From the NCBI GenBank assembly GCA_028692535.1, contig JAQUXD010000035.1, positions 1-13,412 on the forward strand: a DNA stretch of 13,412 nt, read 5' to 3'. The notes under the pieces were generated by a model, which was not told where the DNA came from, did not search any database, and was given only the letters and a program-made list of their open reading frames with translations. The first letter of the stretch is position 1, and every line of letters starts with the position of its first letter. Both the position numbers and the translations under genes were made by a program. The stretch comes from Eubacteriales bacterium. GTDB lineage: Bacteria > Bacillota > Clostridia > Peptostreptococcales > Anaerovoracaceae. Of this stretch, positions 1 to 7,237 are shown piece after piece.

Positions 1-355
1 GCCGCATCAAAAACGCCAACGCGTTGGCCAAAGTGCCGCTTTGGTAGTTTTTCGTGGGATGGACGACCAGGCCGGGCTGCTTGTTTACCACAAGCAGGTC
101 GTCGTCTTCGTAGACGACGGCCAGGGCGATGTCCTCGGGTTCAAAGTAGCTGCTTTCCTTGGGGAAACGTACGCTGAGCACATCTCCCGCCCGGCCTTTC
201 TGTCGCAGCCGGACCGGCCGATCGTTCACAAAAACGCCGCCCTCGACCTTCAGTTTGCGGATCAGGCGTGAAGAGAAGTGAAAGCGGCGCTGAAGCAGTT
301 CTTTGATATACAGTTCTTCATCCTCTTGAACGAGGGTATAAATCTGATGGCTCAT
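1..355 (-). CDS. RluA/RluD-family pseudouridine synthase, N-terminal part (cut by left edge)
   Basis: Enzymes of this family isomerise specific uridines to pseudouridine, usually in 23S rRNA. The 118 complete codons visible encode an N-terminal S4-like RNA-binding domain (about residues 10-65, with a SSRLIRKLK helix and a GGVFVNDRPV turn) and the start of the catalytic domain, marked by VVNKQPGLVVHPT at about residues 90-102. The catalytic GRLD motif would lie beyond the edge, so activity cannot be judged. The ATG (353-355) lies one base after the nadK stop, which suggests translational coupling in a pepF-nadK-synthase operon. The family is clear. Which paralogue (RluD, or YlyB/YjbO/YhcT-like in Bacillus terms) cannot be decided from this part. 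Confidence 0.88.
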   Translation of the reverse strand, partial: MSHQIYTLVQEDEELYIKELLQRRFHFSSRLIRKLKVEGGVFVNDRPVRLRQKGRAGDVLSVRFPKESSYFEPEDIALAVVYEDDDLLVVNKQPGLVVHPTKNYQSGTLANALAFLMR

Positions 356-356
356 T

Positions 357-1187
357 TTATAAGAACTTCGTTTTGACCTTTGTCCAAAAGTCATAGTGCT
401 GCAACCGGACCAGCCGGACCTCTTTGGGCGCCAGGTCGATGACCATCCGCTCCACGCCGGCATACGTATGCTCCATGCCGTCCACGATCACCAGGACGTC
501 CCGATCGTATTCGAATTCCGGAACGATACGGATATCCAGATCGGGAGGAAGAACGATACTGGAAGTAAAACAACGAAATGCCGTGGTGTTCATCGGCGCG
601 ATGGGCGTGATCTGAAGCAGATTCAACCGGGGATCCACGATGCTGCCGCCCAGAGAATAATTGTAGGCGGTACTGCCGGCAGAGGATGCGACCAGCAGAC
701 CGTCTCCGCTGAATTTTTCCACAAAGCTTCCGCCGATGTACAGGTTCAGATGTGTGATCCGTGAAACGCTCCCTTTGATCACGATGTCGTTCAGCCCTAA
801 ATGCCGGATCGGCTCTGCCCCGCCGCAATCCAGGCTCACACGGACGAGGCGATGTCTTTGAATACTGTAGCTGCCGCCCCGGCAGATATCCAAAAGCCGG
901 TCCGGTTCATCGTGCTGAAACTCCTGGAAAAACCCCAGATGTCCTGTGTTGATTCCTACGACCGGAATGTCCGGGAAACCAAAAGCGTGAAGCCCGCGGA
1001 GCAGCGTGCCGTCGCCGCCAACGCAAACCAGAAGCTCCACGCCGGGGCCGAAGAGATCCGGGGTCTGTATTCCATGCTCCCGGAGCATCGTTCTGAGTCC
1101 GTCGCCGACCCGGCAGGACAACTCTTCTTCGTTATTGTAGACATAGACAGTCTGAAGGGGTTTTCCGATACTGTTGTTATAGTCCAT
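357..1187 (-). CDS. nadK: NAD kinase
   Basis: This cytosolic enzyme phosphorylates NAD to NADP using ATP or polyphosphate and is the only known route to NADP in most bacteria. The 276-residue product has the normal bacterial length. It carries the GGDGT motif (residues 57-61), the NE/D motif as N133-D134, and the glycine-rich stretch from D162 through GSTAY at 171-175, which binds NAD. A conserved-looking PMNTTAFRC segment follows at about 199. The ATG (1185-1187) has a strong AGAGGAG site (1194-1200) six bases upstream that overlaps the pepF stop codon, so nadK is very probably co-transcribed with pepF. The downstream pseudouridine synthase starts one base after the nadK stop. Nothing looks damaged. 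Confidence 0.96.
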   Translation of the reverse strand: MDYNNSIGKPLQTVYVYNNEEELSCRVGDGLRTMLREHGIQTPDLFGPGVELLVCVGGDGTLLRGLHAFGFPDIPVVGINTGHLGFFQEFQHDEPDRLLDICRGGSYSIQRHRLVRVSLDCGGAEPIRHLGLNDIVIKGSVSRITHLNLYIGGSFVEKFSGDGLLVASSAGSTAYNYSLGGSIVDPRLNLLQITPIAPMNTTAFRCFTSSIVLPPDLDIRIVPEFEYDRDVLVIVDGMEHTYAGVERMVIDLAPKEVRLVRLQHYDFWTKVKTKFL

Positions 1188-1199
1188 ACCAGGCTCCTC

Positions 1200-3014
1200 T
1201 TAGATTAATTCTTCCAGCTCCGCCAGCAACCACCGGAATGTGGCAAGCGCGTCACGTACAGGTTTCGGCCGGCTCATATCCACGCCGGCCATCTTCAGCA
1301 GTTCAATGGGATAGTCACTTTCTCCGGAGCGCAAAAACGCCACATAGTCCTTTGCCTCCTGACCGCCCCCATCCAATATGGCGGCGGAGATCGCCGTCGC
1401 AGCGGAATAGCCCGTTGCATATTTGTACACATAGAATGCATTATAAAAATGTGGGATCCTGGACCATTCCATGGCGATCTGATCATCCTGCTCCATGGCC
1501 GGTCCATGATAGGTCCGATTGAGGGCCGCATAAGCCTCCGACAGCCATCCGGCCGTGAGTACTTCCCCGGCCTCTACTGCGGCATGGGTGGCGCGTTCAA
1601 ACTCCGCGAACATCGTCTGTCGAAACAGCGTGGTCCGGAATTCTTCCAAATAGAGATTCAAAAGATATGCTTTTTCCTCTTTGGAGCTCGCCTCGCCCAG
1701 CAATTGGCGCATCAGCAGGGCTTCGTTCACTGTGGATGCCACTTCGGCAGTAAAAATGGAATGGGAGCCGTAGACATAGGGTTGCGCGCTTCTCGTGAAA
1801 TACGCGTGCATGGAATGACCGGCTTCGTGGATCAGCGTGAACACATCCTCCAGCCTGCCGTCATAGTTGAGAAGCATGTACGGCAGACTGTCGTAGCTGC
1901 CAAAAGAATAGGCTCCGCTGGTTTTTCCTTCGCTTTCGAATACATCCGCCCAACGCTCCTCAAAGGCTTTGTCCAGGATCCGGCCGTACTCGGAGCCCAG
2001 GGGCCGGAGCGCCCGCTTCACCATTTCTTGTGCTTCTTCGTAGGAAACGTATTTTTCCGGCCGGCGGATCAGCGGCGCGTACAGATCGTACATCCGAAGC
2101 CTGGAAACGCCTAGGGCCTTCTTCCTCAGTTCCATGTAGCGGTGCAGATCCGGCAAAGCCTGATGCACCTCCTCGATGAGATTATCGTATACCTTGAGCG
2201 GCACTTTATCTCCGAACAGCGCAGCCTCGATGGACGAAGGATATTTTCTGATCCTGGCAAAAATCACATCCTGTTTCGTGTTGTAGCTATAGAGCGTCGC
2301 CAGCGTGTTTTTTTGCTTTTCATAAGCCCGATACATGCGGCGATAGGCCTTTTGCCTCAGATTTCGGTCGGGACTCTGCATCAGACGTATGTATGTCCCG
2401 TGGGTCACTTCCACAGGACGGCCATCCTCTCCCTTGACCGTTCCGAAGCGGATATCCGCATTGTTCAGCATCGTAAAGGTATCATTGGTCGCGCCGGACA
2501 GTTCACTGATCCCGGCCAGAAGCTTTTCCTCCTTTGCTGACAGGACATGGGATCTACCGCGAAGAAGCTCATCGATCAGATGCGCATAGATCCGAAGCCC
2601 GGGCTCCTCCGACATAAATTCTCGCAGCTTCTCTCTGGATATCCGGGCAAATTCCGGCGCAAAAAAACTGGTGGCTTGGGAGATCCCTGCCAGCATGGAT
2701 TGAGCCTGATCGCAAAGAGCCTGAAATTCAGGGATGCGATTATCCTCATCGCGCTTCATTCGGGCATAGACATAGACCCGTTCAGCCTTCTGCCAGAGTT
2801 CATCCCGTTTCTGCAGCGCTTCGGTGAGGGTCTTTGCACTATCCTCCAGCCGTCCACTGTAAGCTCCGTAGGAGTCTGCCAGTTTCCGTGCTTTTTCCAT
2901 ATCATCCCGGCAGGCCTGCGCGTTCGGATACATGGATTCGATATCCCACTGATACCGCTTGTCGATCTCTTTTCTGTCTTTTACCTTCAATGGATCTGCT
3001 CGCTTTCTGTTCAA
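1200..3014 (-). CDS. pepF: Oligoendopeptidase F (M3 family metallopeptidase)
   Basis: This zinc endopeptidase cleaves short peptides in the cytoplasm. The 604-residue length is typical of PepF. The HEXXH zinc site is H396-E-A-G-H400, and a third ligand fits E424 in the following AEVAST segment, about 25 residues on as expected for M3 peptidases. The N-terminal pattern RKEIDKRYQWDIESMYP (residues 14-30) is typical of PepF. The start is uncertain: the first possible codon is TTG (3012-3014) with no ribosome site before it, and a second TTG lies at 2988-2990. A TATAAT at 3027-3032 on this strand would start transcription only about six bases before the upstream TTG. pepF heads a unit with nadK and the pseudouridine synthase and is divergent from murI. 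Confidence 0.95.
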   Translation of the reverse strand: MNRKRADPLKVKDRKEIDKRYQWDIESMYPNAQACRDDMEKARKLADSYGAYSGRLEDSAKTLTEALQKRDELWQKAERVYVYARMKRDEDNRIPEFQALCDQAQSMLAGISQATSFFAPEFARISREKLREFMSEEPGLRIYAHLIDELLRGRSHVLSAKEEKLLAGISELSGATNDTFTMLNNADIRFGTVKGEDGRPVEVTHGTYIRLMQSPDRNLRQKAYRRMYRAYEKQKNTLATLYSYNTKQDVIFARIRKYPSSIEAALFGDKVPLKVYDNLIEEVHQALPDLHRYMELRKKALGVSRLRMYDLYAPLIRRPEKYVSYEEAQEMVKRALRPLGSEYGRILDKAFEERWADVFESEGKTSGAYSFGSYDSLPYMLLNYDGRLEDVFTLIHEAGHSMHAYFTRSAQPYVYGSHSIFTAEVASTVNEALLMRQLLGEASSKEEKAYLLNLYLEEFRTTLFRQTMFAEFERATHAAVEAGEVLTAGWLSEAYAALNRTYHGPAMEQDDQIAMEWSRIPHFYNAFYVYKYATGYSAATAISAAILDGGGQEAKDYVAFLRSGESDYPIELLKMAGVDMSRPKPVRDALATFRWLLAELEELI

Positions 3015-3017
3015 ATG

Positions 3018-3035
3018 TGATATATTATTATATCA
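3018..3035. repeat. AT-rich palindrome in the pepF/murI divergent region
   Basis: Two perfect seven-base arms, TGATATA and TATATCA, flank a four-base spacer TTAT. The palindrome occupies the middle of the 56-base gap between the divergent pepF and murI genes and covers the likely pepF -10 box. It could be an operator for a dimeric regulator. It could also be a by-product of two AT-rich promoters placed back to back, since short palindromes arise easily in such sequence. No known operator family was identified. Confidence 0.4.
3027..3032 (-). promoter_or_regulatory. Possible -10 box for pepF-nadK
   Basis: On the minus strand these bases read TATAAT, a perfect match to the sigma-A -10 consensus. 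A weak TTCACA lies 15 bases upstream as a possible -35. Transcription would start near 3020, close to the first TTG of pepF. The surrounding DNA is almost all A and T, so the exact box is not certain. A promoter for murI must lie in the same short interval, but I cannot place it with confidence. Confidence 0.4.
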
Positions 3036-3070
3036 TATATATTGCTTTGTGAAAGGAAAGGATCATTCCC

Positions 3071-3871
3071 TTGGACAACAGACCCATCGGTGTATTTGAT
3101 TCGGGATTGGGCGGCTTGACCTGCATCGAACCGCTGCTGCAAACCCTCCCCAATGAACGTATTTTATACTTTGGCGATACTGCCAGGACGCCTTACGGAT
3201 CCAAAAGCCCTGAAACCATAGAGGCTTTTTCGCTTCAGATCGCAGATTATTTGGTCGCGCAGGGCGCTAAAATTCTGGTGATTGCCTGCAATACGATTTC
3301 CTCCACGGCAATACCGGCTCTGGCCGCCCGCTTTCCCGAGATCCCCATCGCCGGAATCATCGAACCTGCGGCCTTTATGATCGCCCGGGACTGCAACCCG
3401 GCGCAGTCCATCGGCATCATCGGCACGAAAGTGACCGTTCATAGCCGAGCCTACGAGGGAGCGATCACACAAAGAAATTCGGGCTTGCGGATTCATGCTA
3501 AGGCTTGCCCGGCCTTTGTTCCGCTGATCGAAGAAGGAATCATCGAAAGTGAAATCATGGATTTAACAGTGCACCACTACCTGGATGATTTTGTTCGCTG
3601 TCACGGAATCGATACCTTGGTCCTGGGCTGTACGCATTACCCGCTGATCCTGGAAAACCTGATAAGAGCTTATCCCTTGCTGCAGATCATCGATCCCGCC
3701 CAAACGCTGGCCTTGGCTGTCAGAGAAACCTTGATACAGCGAGATATGCTGGCAGAGAAGCCCGACGGACCCAATGTGTTCGGCGCCAGCGACCTTTCGG
3801 AAAATTTTGTGAATTTGATCCACCGTATTATCAAAAACCGCGATTTCAAAATCGCACTGCGGAAATTTTAG
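3071..3871 (+). CDS. murI: Glutamate racemase
   Basis: MurI converts L-glutamate to D-glutamate, residue 2 of the peptidoglycan stem peptide. The 266-residue product shows the whole family signature: GVFDSGLGGLT at residues 7-17, the first catalytic cysteine C73 in ACNT, and the second, C187, in GCTHYPL. The length is normal. The start codon is TTG (3071-3073), supported by an AAAGGAAAGG ribosome site ending nine bases upstream at 3061. The next gene starts nine bases after the stop, and its AGGAG site overlaps the murI TAG, so the two are likely translated together. D-glutamate from this enzyme could also feed a D-amino-acid cross-bridge if the ATP-grasp ligase at 6002-7237 uses it, but that is inference. 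Confidence 0.97.
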   Translation: MDNRPIGVFDSGLGGLTCIEPLLQTLPNERILYFGDTARTPYGSKSPETIEAFSLQIADYLVAQGAKILVIACNTISSTAIPALAARFPEIPIAGIIEPAAFMIARDCNPAQSIGIIGTKVTVHSRAYEGAITQRNSGLRIHAKACPAFVPLIEEGIIESEIMDLTVHHYLDDFVRCHGIDTLVLGCTHYPLILENLIRAYPLLQIIDPAQTLALAVRETLIQRDMLAEKPDGPNVFGASDLSENFVNLIHRIIKNRDFKIALRKF

Positions 3872-3880
3872 GAGCTTGAA

Positions 3881-4423
3881 ATGACTCTCAAAGAACTGAT
3901 GAACGAATTGGATATGGATGAGCTGTCTCCTTTGAAATATTTTGAACAGATGGCCACACTGCTGGAGTACGACGAATCCATCCCTTTCGATATTTTTTAC
4001 AGTGTCCTGTCCAAAACCAGTTCAGAGGAGCTGGGCGAATGGATCGATCTGTATTTCGAAGAGCTCACCGACAACATTCCCGACGCAGAGCAGGATTTCT
4101 TTACACTGCTGGAAAGCATTCGGCAGAGACTGACGCTCCTGCTGCAATCCACGGAATCCGCCGAAGCCCGGTTGCGGCTGACGGAAGAACTCCACCGCTT
4201 CAAGCACTGGTATACAAAGCCCGGCGCAGCCAAGGCCGATCAGATACCTTGTTCTGTCTTGGATGCAGTGACACTCTACCGCGCCCAGCGGCTGGGAGAA
4301 CCGGAACACAAATACCGCTTCGAAGATTGTCTGGATTATCCGCTGGATGAACTGTCCCTGCATCTGGGGACTTTTGAACCCATCGAGCTGAATGAGGAGC
4401 CTGAGTCAGATACGCAAGCATAA
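3881..4423 (+). CDS. Acidic protein of unknown function, coupled to murI
   Basis: I do not recognise this 180-residue protein. It has no signal peptide or membrane segment and should be cytosolic. It is rich in Asp, Glu and Leu, with few glycines, and looks mostly helical, with a very acidic C-terminal tail (about residues 165-180). The middle (about 85-118) contains heptad-like runs of Leu, Arg and Glu that could form a helical hairpin. Two cysteines (near 123 and 149) do not form an evident metal site. The gene is real: it has a clean AGGAG site (3870-3874) overlapping the murI stop, an ATG six bases later, and codon use like its neighbours. A role linked to MurI is only a guess from position. 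Its stop codon lies inside the U-tract of the opposing terminator. Confidence 0.8.
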   Translation: MTLKELMNELDMDELSPLKYFEQMATLLEYDESIPFDIFYSVLSKTSSEELGEWIDLYFEELTDNIPDAEQDFFTLLESIRQRLTLLLQSTESAEARLRLTEELHRFKHWYTKPGAAKADQIPCSVLDAVTLYRAQRLGEPEHKYRFEDCLDYPLDELSLHLGTFEPIELNEEPESDTQA

Positions 4424-4448
4424 AAAGACCGGCCCCAAAGGACCGGTC
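4422..4448 (-). terminator. Rho-independent terminator of the six-gene minus-strand unit
   Basis: On the minus strand a hairpin runs from 4448 to 4427, with arms GGACCGGTC-type (six perfect G/C-rich pairs, one mismatch, two more pairs) and a four-base loop. It is followed at once by five Ts (4426-4422). It lies nine bases beyond the MurE-like stop codon. The plus strand has the stem but no T-run after it, so it is a good terminator only for the minus-strand unit. The U-tract overlaps the TAA of the convergent plus-strand gene (4421-4423). Confidence 0.85.
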
Positions 4449-4457
4449 ACGATTTGC

Positions 4458-6005
4458 TCATAAATACTTTTGTACCAGTTCCACATCGGATTCCACCGTC
4501 ACGTATTCGGTCCCCCGTTTCTGATAGTTTTCCCGGCCTTTTCCGGTCATTACGATCACCGTTTCCGGGGGCGCGTTCCGAATTGCGGTCCGGATGGCTT
4601 CGGCCCGATCCGGAATCACCCGGGCAGGACAGCCATAGCTGTCCAGATTGCTTTTCAGAAGATCGGAGATCACCATCAGGTCTTCTTCTCCCGCATCCTC
4701 TTCGGTGATCCAGACAAAATCCGCATAGCGGGATACGACCTCGGGCAGTTCCTGCCTTCGTTGAAGACCCTTGCCGCCGGGACAACCGAACAACGCCTCG
4801 ATCCGCCAGCCGGGGTATTCTTTTTTTGTGGAGGAATACAAGCTGTCGAAACTCAGTCGATTGTGGGCATAATCCACGATCACGGCCAGCTTTCGCTCCG
4901 GGTTTTCAAAGACCTCCATGCGGCCTGCCACTTTCGCAGTGTATAAACCTTCTTTGATTTGATCCAGCGGCAATCCCAGTTCCAACCCAACAATGGCGGC
5001 CACCAAAGCATTGTCCACATTAAAGAATCCCGGCAGTGTCAGCCTGAATTCTCCCAAGTCTTCAAACGCATGCAAAGAAGCTCCTTCTTTATTGCGTTTG
5101 CGGATATGAAATACGGTTTCCCTATCCTGCTTGTGCACGCCGTCGGCCAGGAAGTCTACAGGAAGTCCTTCCCATTGCGTCTTCCCCGAGGGAGAGTAAA
5201 GGATGCGCTTTTCGCAGAGCGGAGATGCTTCGATTGCAGCCAGTACCCGAGCAAGACCTTGTGTCTCCACATTCAGGCAAACACTCCTGCACTGGTCAAA
5301 GAATTTCAATTTTGAAGAAAAGTAGTCTTCCTCGTCTGTGTGTTCCCGACCCCCGATGTGATCGGCGCTGAAATTGAGAAAACAGCCGATCGTAAATTCC
5401 ACGCCCAAAGTTCTGTCATATTTCAGCGCTTGGGAAGAGACCTCCATTACCATGGCCTGTAATCCGCTTTCCCTGGCATGATCGAAATGACGAGCCAGCA
5501 CCAGAGCTTCCGGCGTGGTCAGATGAGATTCGAAACGCTCCACGCCATCGTAGGTCTCGATGGATGAAAGATAGCCCAGACGTCCGTTGGATCCGTTTCC
5601 GTCGGGTCCATCGATCATATTGCGCAGGAAATACACTGTGGTGGATTTGCCCTTGGTTCCGGTAAGTCCGACCAGAGGGAACGCGCGCCAGGGATCGTCA
5701 TAAAGTTGATTCGCCAAAAGCGCCATGGCTTTTCGGATGTCGGAAACAAGGATTCCAACACCGGCAGGATGATTTTCCTCCGCAATCCATGCAATCGCGC
5801 CCTTTGCTAGCGCTTCGCCCAGGAACTCCTCCTTGAAACCGGCGCCTTTGCAGACAAACAACGTCCCCGGTACAACTTCTCTGGAATCGTAGGTGATATG
5901 CGAAATCGGCGTCGACAGCTGCGCTTCGTCCGTCACCGGGCGAAGAAGCAACCCTGATTGCTTCAATGCTTCCTGATATTCGGCCAGACGGCTGATTCTC
6001 TTCAT
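4458..6005 (-). CDS. MurE-like Mur ligase with atypical substrate loop
   Basis: MurE enzymes add the third amino acid (diaminopimelate, lysine or ornithine) to UDP-MurNAc-L-Ala-D-Glu. This 515-residue protein has all three Mur domains: an N-terminal UDP-substrate domain (about 30-100, with ITYDSREVVPGTLFV), the ATPase domain with P-loop GTKGKST (115-121), HLTTPEA (161-167), EVSSQ (188-192) and YFSSK (228-232, probable carbamylated lysine), and a C-terminal domain with GRMEVF (361-366) and DYAHN (378-382). The DNPR-type loop of diaminopimelate-specific MurE is replaced by EEDAGEED (435-442), and GKGHE by GKGRE (488-492). Amino-acid specificity is therefore unknown and diaminopimelate unlikely. 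The ATG overlaps the upstream ATP-grasp stop as ATGA, with a GGGGAAG site. This is the last gene of the unit before the terminator. A second, standard murE may exist elsewhere. Confidence 0.88.
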   Translation of the reverse strand: MKRISRLAEYQEALKQSGLLLRPVTDEAQLSTPISHITYDSREVVPGTLFVCKGAGFKEEFLGEALAKGAIAWIAEENHPAGVGILVSDIRKAMALLANQLYDDPWRAFPLVGLTGTKGKSTTVYFLRNMIDGPDGNGSNGRLGYLSSIETYDGVERFESHLTTPEALVLARHFDHARESGLQAMVMEVSSQALKYDRTLGVEFTIGCFLNFSADHIGGREHTDEEDYFSSKLKFFDQCRSVCLNVETQGLARVLAAIEASPLCEKRILYSPSGKTQWEGLPVDFLADGVHKQDRETVFHIRKRNKEGASLHAFEDLGEFRLTLPGFFNVDNALVAAIVGLELGLPLDQIKEGLYTAKVAGRMEVFENPERKLAVIVDYAHNRLSFDSLYSSTKKEYPGWRIEALFGCPGGKGLQRRQELPEVVSRYADFVWITEEDAGEEDLMVISDLLKSNLDSYGCPARVIPDRAEAIRTAIRNAPPETVIVMTGKGRENYQKRGTEYVTVESDVELVQKYL

Positions 6006-7237
6006 TGCTTCCCCAAATACTTTTTAAACTTGATGAAGTGACCCAGTTGATTTTTTGCCAGCGCGATCCGTTTTCGCAGACCGTTGTCCACAGAGTAGTA
6101 CAACGGGTTTACCCAGCGCCCGACTCGGATCAGCTGCCGCATGCGCACCCGATATTCCGGCTGCCGCACGTAATCGAAGGCTACTTTGCGCGGAACGACC
6201 ATCCACAAGGAATCTGCATCCACGCAGTGAAAAGGTGCCGAAGCGTGATCCAGATAGTCATCCACCAGATAACAGGCAACATTGGCGCCCGAGCCGGTGA
6301 CGTAATAGTTGCTCCGTCCCTGCCGGGTATTGATCTCAAAGACCTTGAAGCGGCCGTCTCGCCGATCGTACTTGATGTCGAAATTGGAATAGCCCACATA
6401 GTGCAGATCTTCCAGAAGAATGCGATAACGTTCCGTAAGGTCCCGGTCGCATTCGGTAAGGATCACGGCGTGATTGCCGATCCCGTGAGGCGTATGTTCT
6501 TCCAGGAGCACATGTCCAAGACACATCATTACCACTTTCCCGCTGCGGTCCGAATAGCTGGTAAGCACCCGCATATAGGTATCGTCACCCGGAATAAAAT
6601 TCTGGATGATCATTGAATCCCCATACCCCGATCCGTAAACCTCCGACAGTACGCTGCGAACCTGGGCCGGCGTATCGACCTTATACACCTTTTTCTGTGT
6701 ATCGAAGGGGTGCGCCCAATACTCGATCCCGGAGGAAGGTTTTACGATGAACGGCCCGTCGAAGGGCAATTCAAACGTCATCCCCATTTCCTTCTTGTGA
6801 ACAAACGTGTCCGGATAATCCACGCCGGATCGTTCACAAAACGCATAGAATTGCTCCTTGTGGGTCAAACGGTGCATCAGTTCCACATCGATATACGGAG
6901 ATATCACGTTTGCCGGAAAGGCGCCCTTGTGCAGACTGGCAAGCTCCACATAGCTGTCGCCGCATCCGATCAGAAGCACCGTTTTGTCTGAATGCCTGTC
7001 GGCGAAAGCCTGAACAAGGCGAAGAAACGCTGCGGGATCATCCGCCTTCGGGTCCGCTGTATAGTCGATGATCTTGCTGTTGACACAGGGACCCGTAAGG
7101 TATTTCCCATAGACCTTCGAGCGTATGCCGTAGGCTTCGTGAAAAGCTCTGGCGACACTGTATACATTGATGTCTCCCGCAAACAGCAACGGAACGAACG
7201 GTTTTCCGCCGGGAGACAGACCCCATTCCTTATACAT
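6002..7237 (-). CDS. ATP-grasp carboxylate-amine ligase, possible D-amino-acid ligase (COG3919-like)
   Basis: ATP-grasp ligases join a carboxylate to an amine through an acyl phosphate. This 411-residue protein opens with PFVPLLFAGDINVYSVARAF, a start I associate with the COG3919 group that includes the D-aspartate ligase (Asl) making the D-Asx bridge in Enterococcus faecium. ATP-grasp landmarks are FIVKPSSG (163-170), the IIQNFIPGDD linker strand (about 210-219), NFDIKYD (285-291) and the metal-binding FEINTRQGRS (300-309, E301 and N303). The ATG at 7235-7237 is preferred: GAGG (7244-7247) lies six bases upstream, whereas a GTG at 7247-7249 has no site. It overlaps the upstream gene by eight bases and the MurE-like gene by four. 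Pairing with a Mur ligase suggests a peptidoglycan side-chain role. The substrate is not shown by the sequence. Confidence 0.82.
   Translation of the reverse strand: MYKEWGLSPGGKPFVPLLFAGDINVYSVARAFHEAYGIRSKVYGKYLTGPCVNSKIIDYTADPKADDPAAFLRLVQAFADRHSDKTVLLIGCGDSYVELASLHKGAFPANVISPYIDVELMHRLTHKEQFYAFCERSGVDYPDTFVHKKEMGMTFELPFDGPFIVKPSSGIEYWAHPFDTQKKVYKVDTPAQVRSVLSEVYGSGYGDSMIIQNFIPGDDTYMRVLTSYSDRSGKVVMMCLGHVLLEEHTPHGIGNHAVILTECDRDLTERYRILLEDLHYVGYSNFDIKYDRRDGRFKVFEINTRQGRSNYYVTGSGANVACYLVDDYLDHASAPFHCVDADSLWMVVPRKVAFDYVRQPEYRVRMRQLIRVGRWVNPLYYSVDNGLRKRIALAKNQLGHFIKFKKYLGKQ

Noticed and set aside
41..271. 76-codon plus-strand open frame near the left edge
   Set aside because: It is antisense to the pseudouridine synthase, whose S4 and catalytic motifs are clear on the other strand.
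1449..2114. 221-codon open frame on the plus strand inside pepF
   Set aside because: It lies fully antisense to a well-supported gene, has no ribosome site or recognisable domain, and is the kind of frame that arises by chance opposite such a gene.
3015..3070. PerR/Fur-type operator in the pepF/murI gap
   Set aside because: The match to the PerR consensus is partial and the sequence is nearly all A and T, so similarity is expected by chance.
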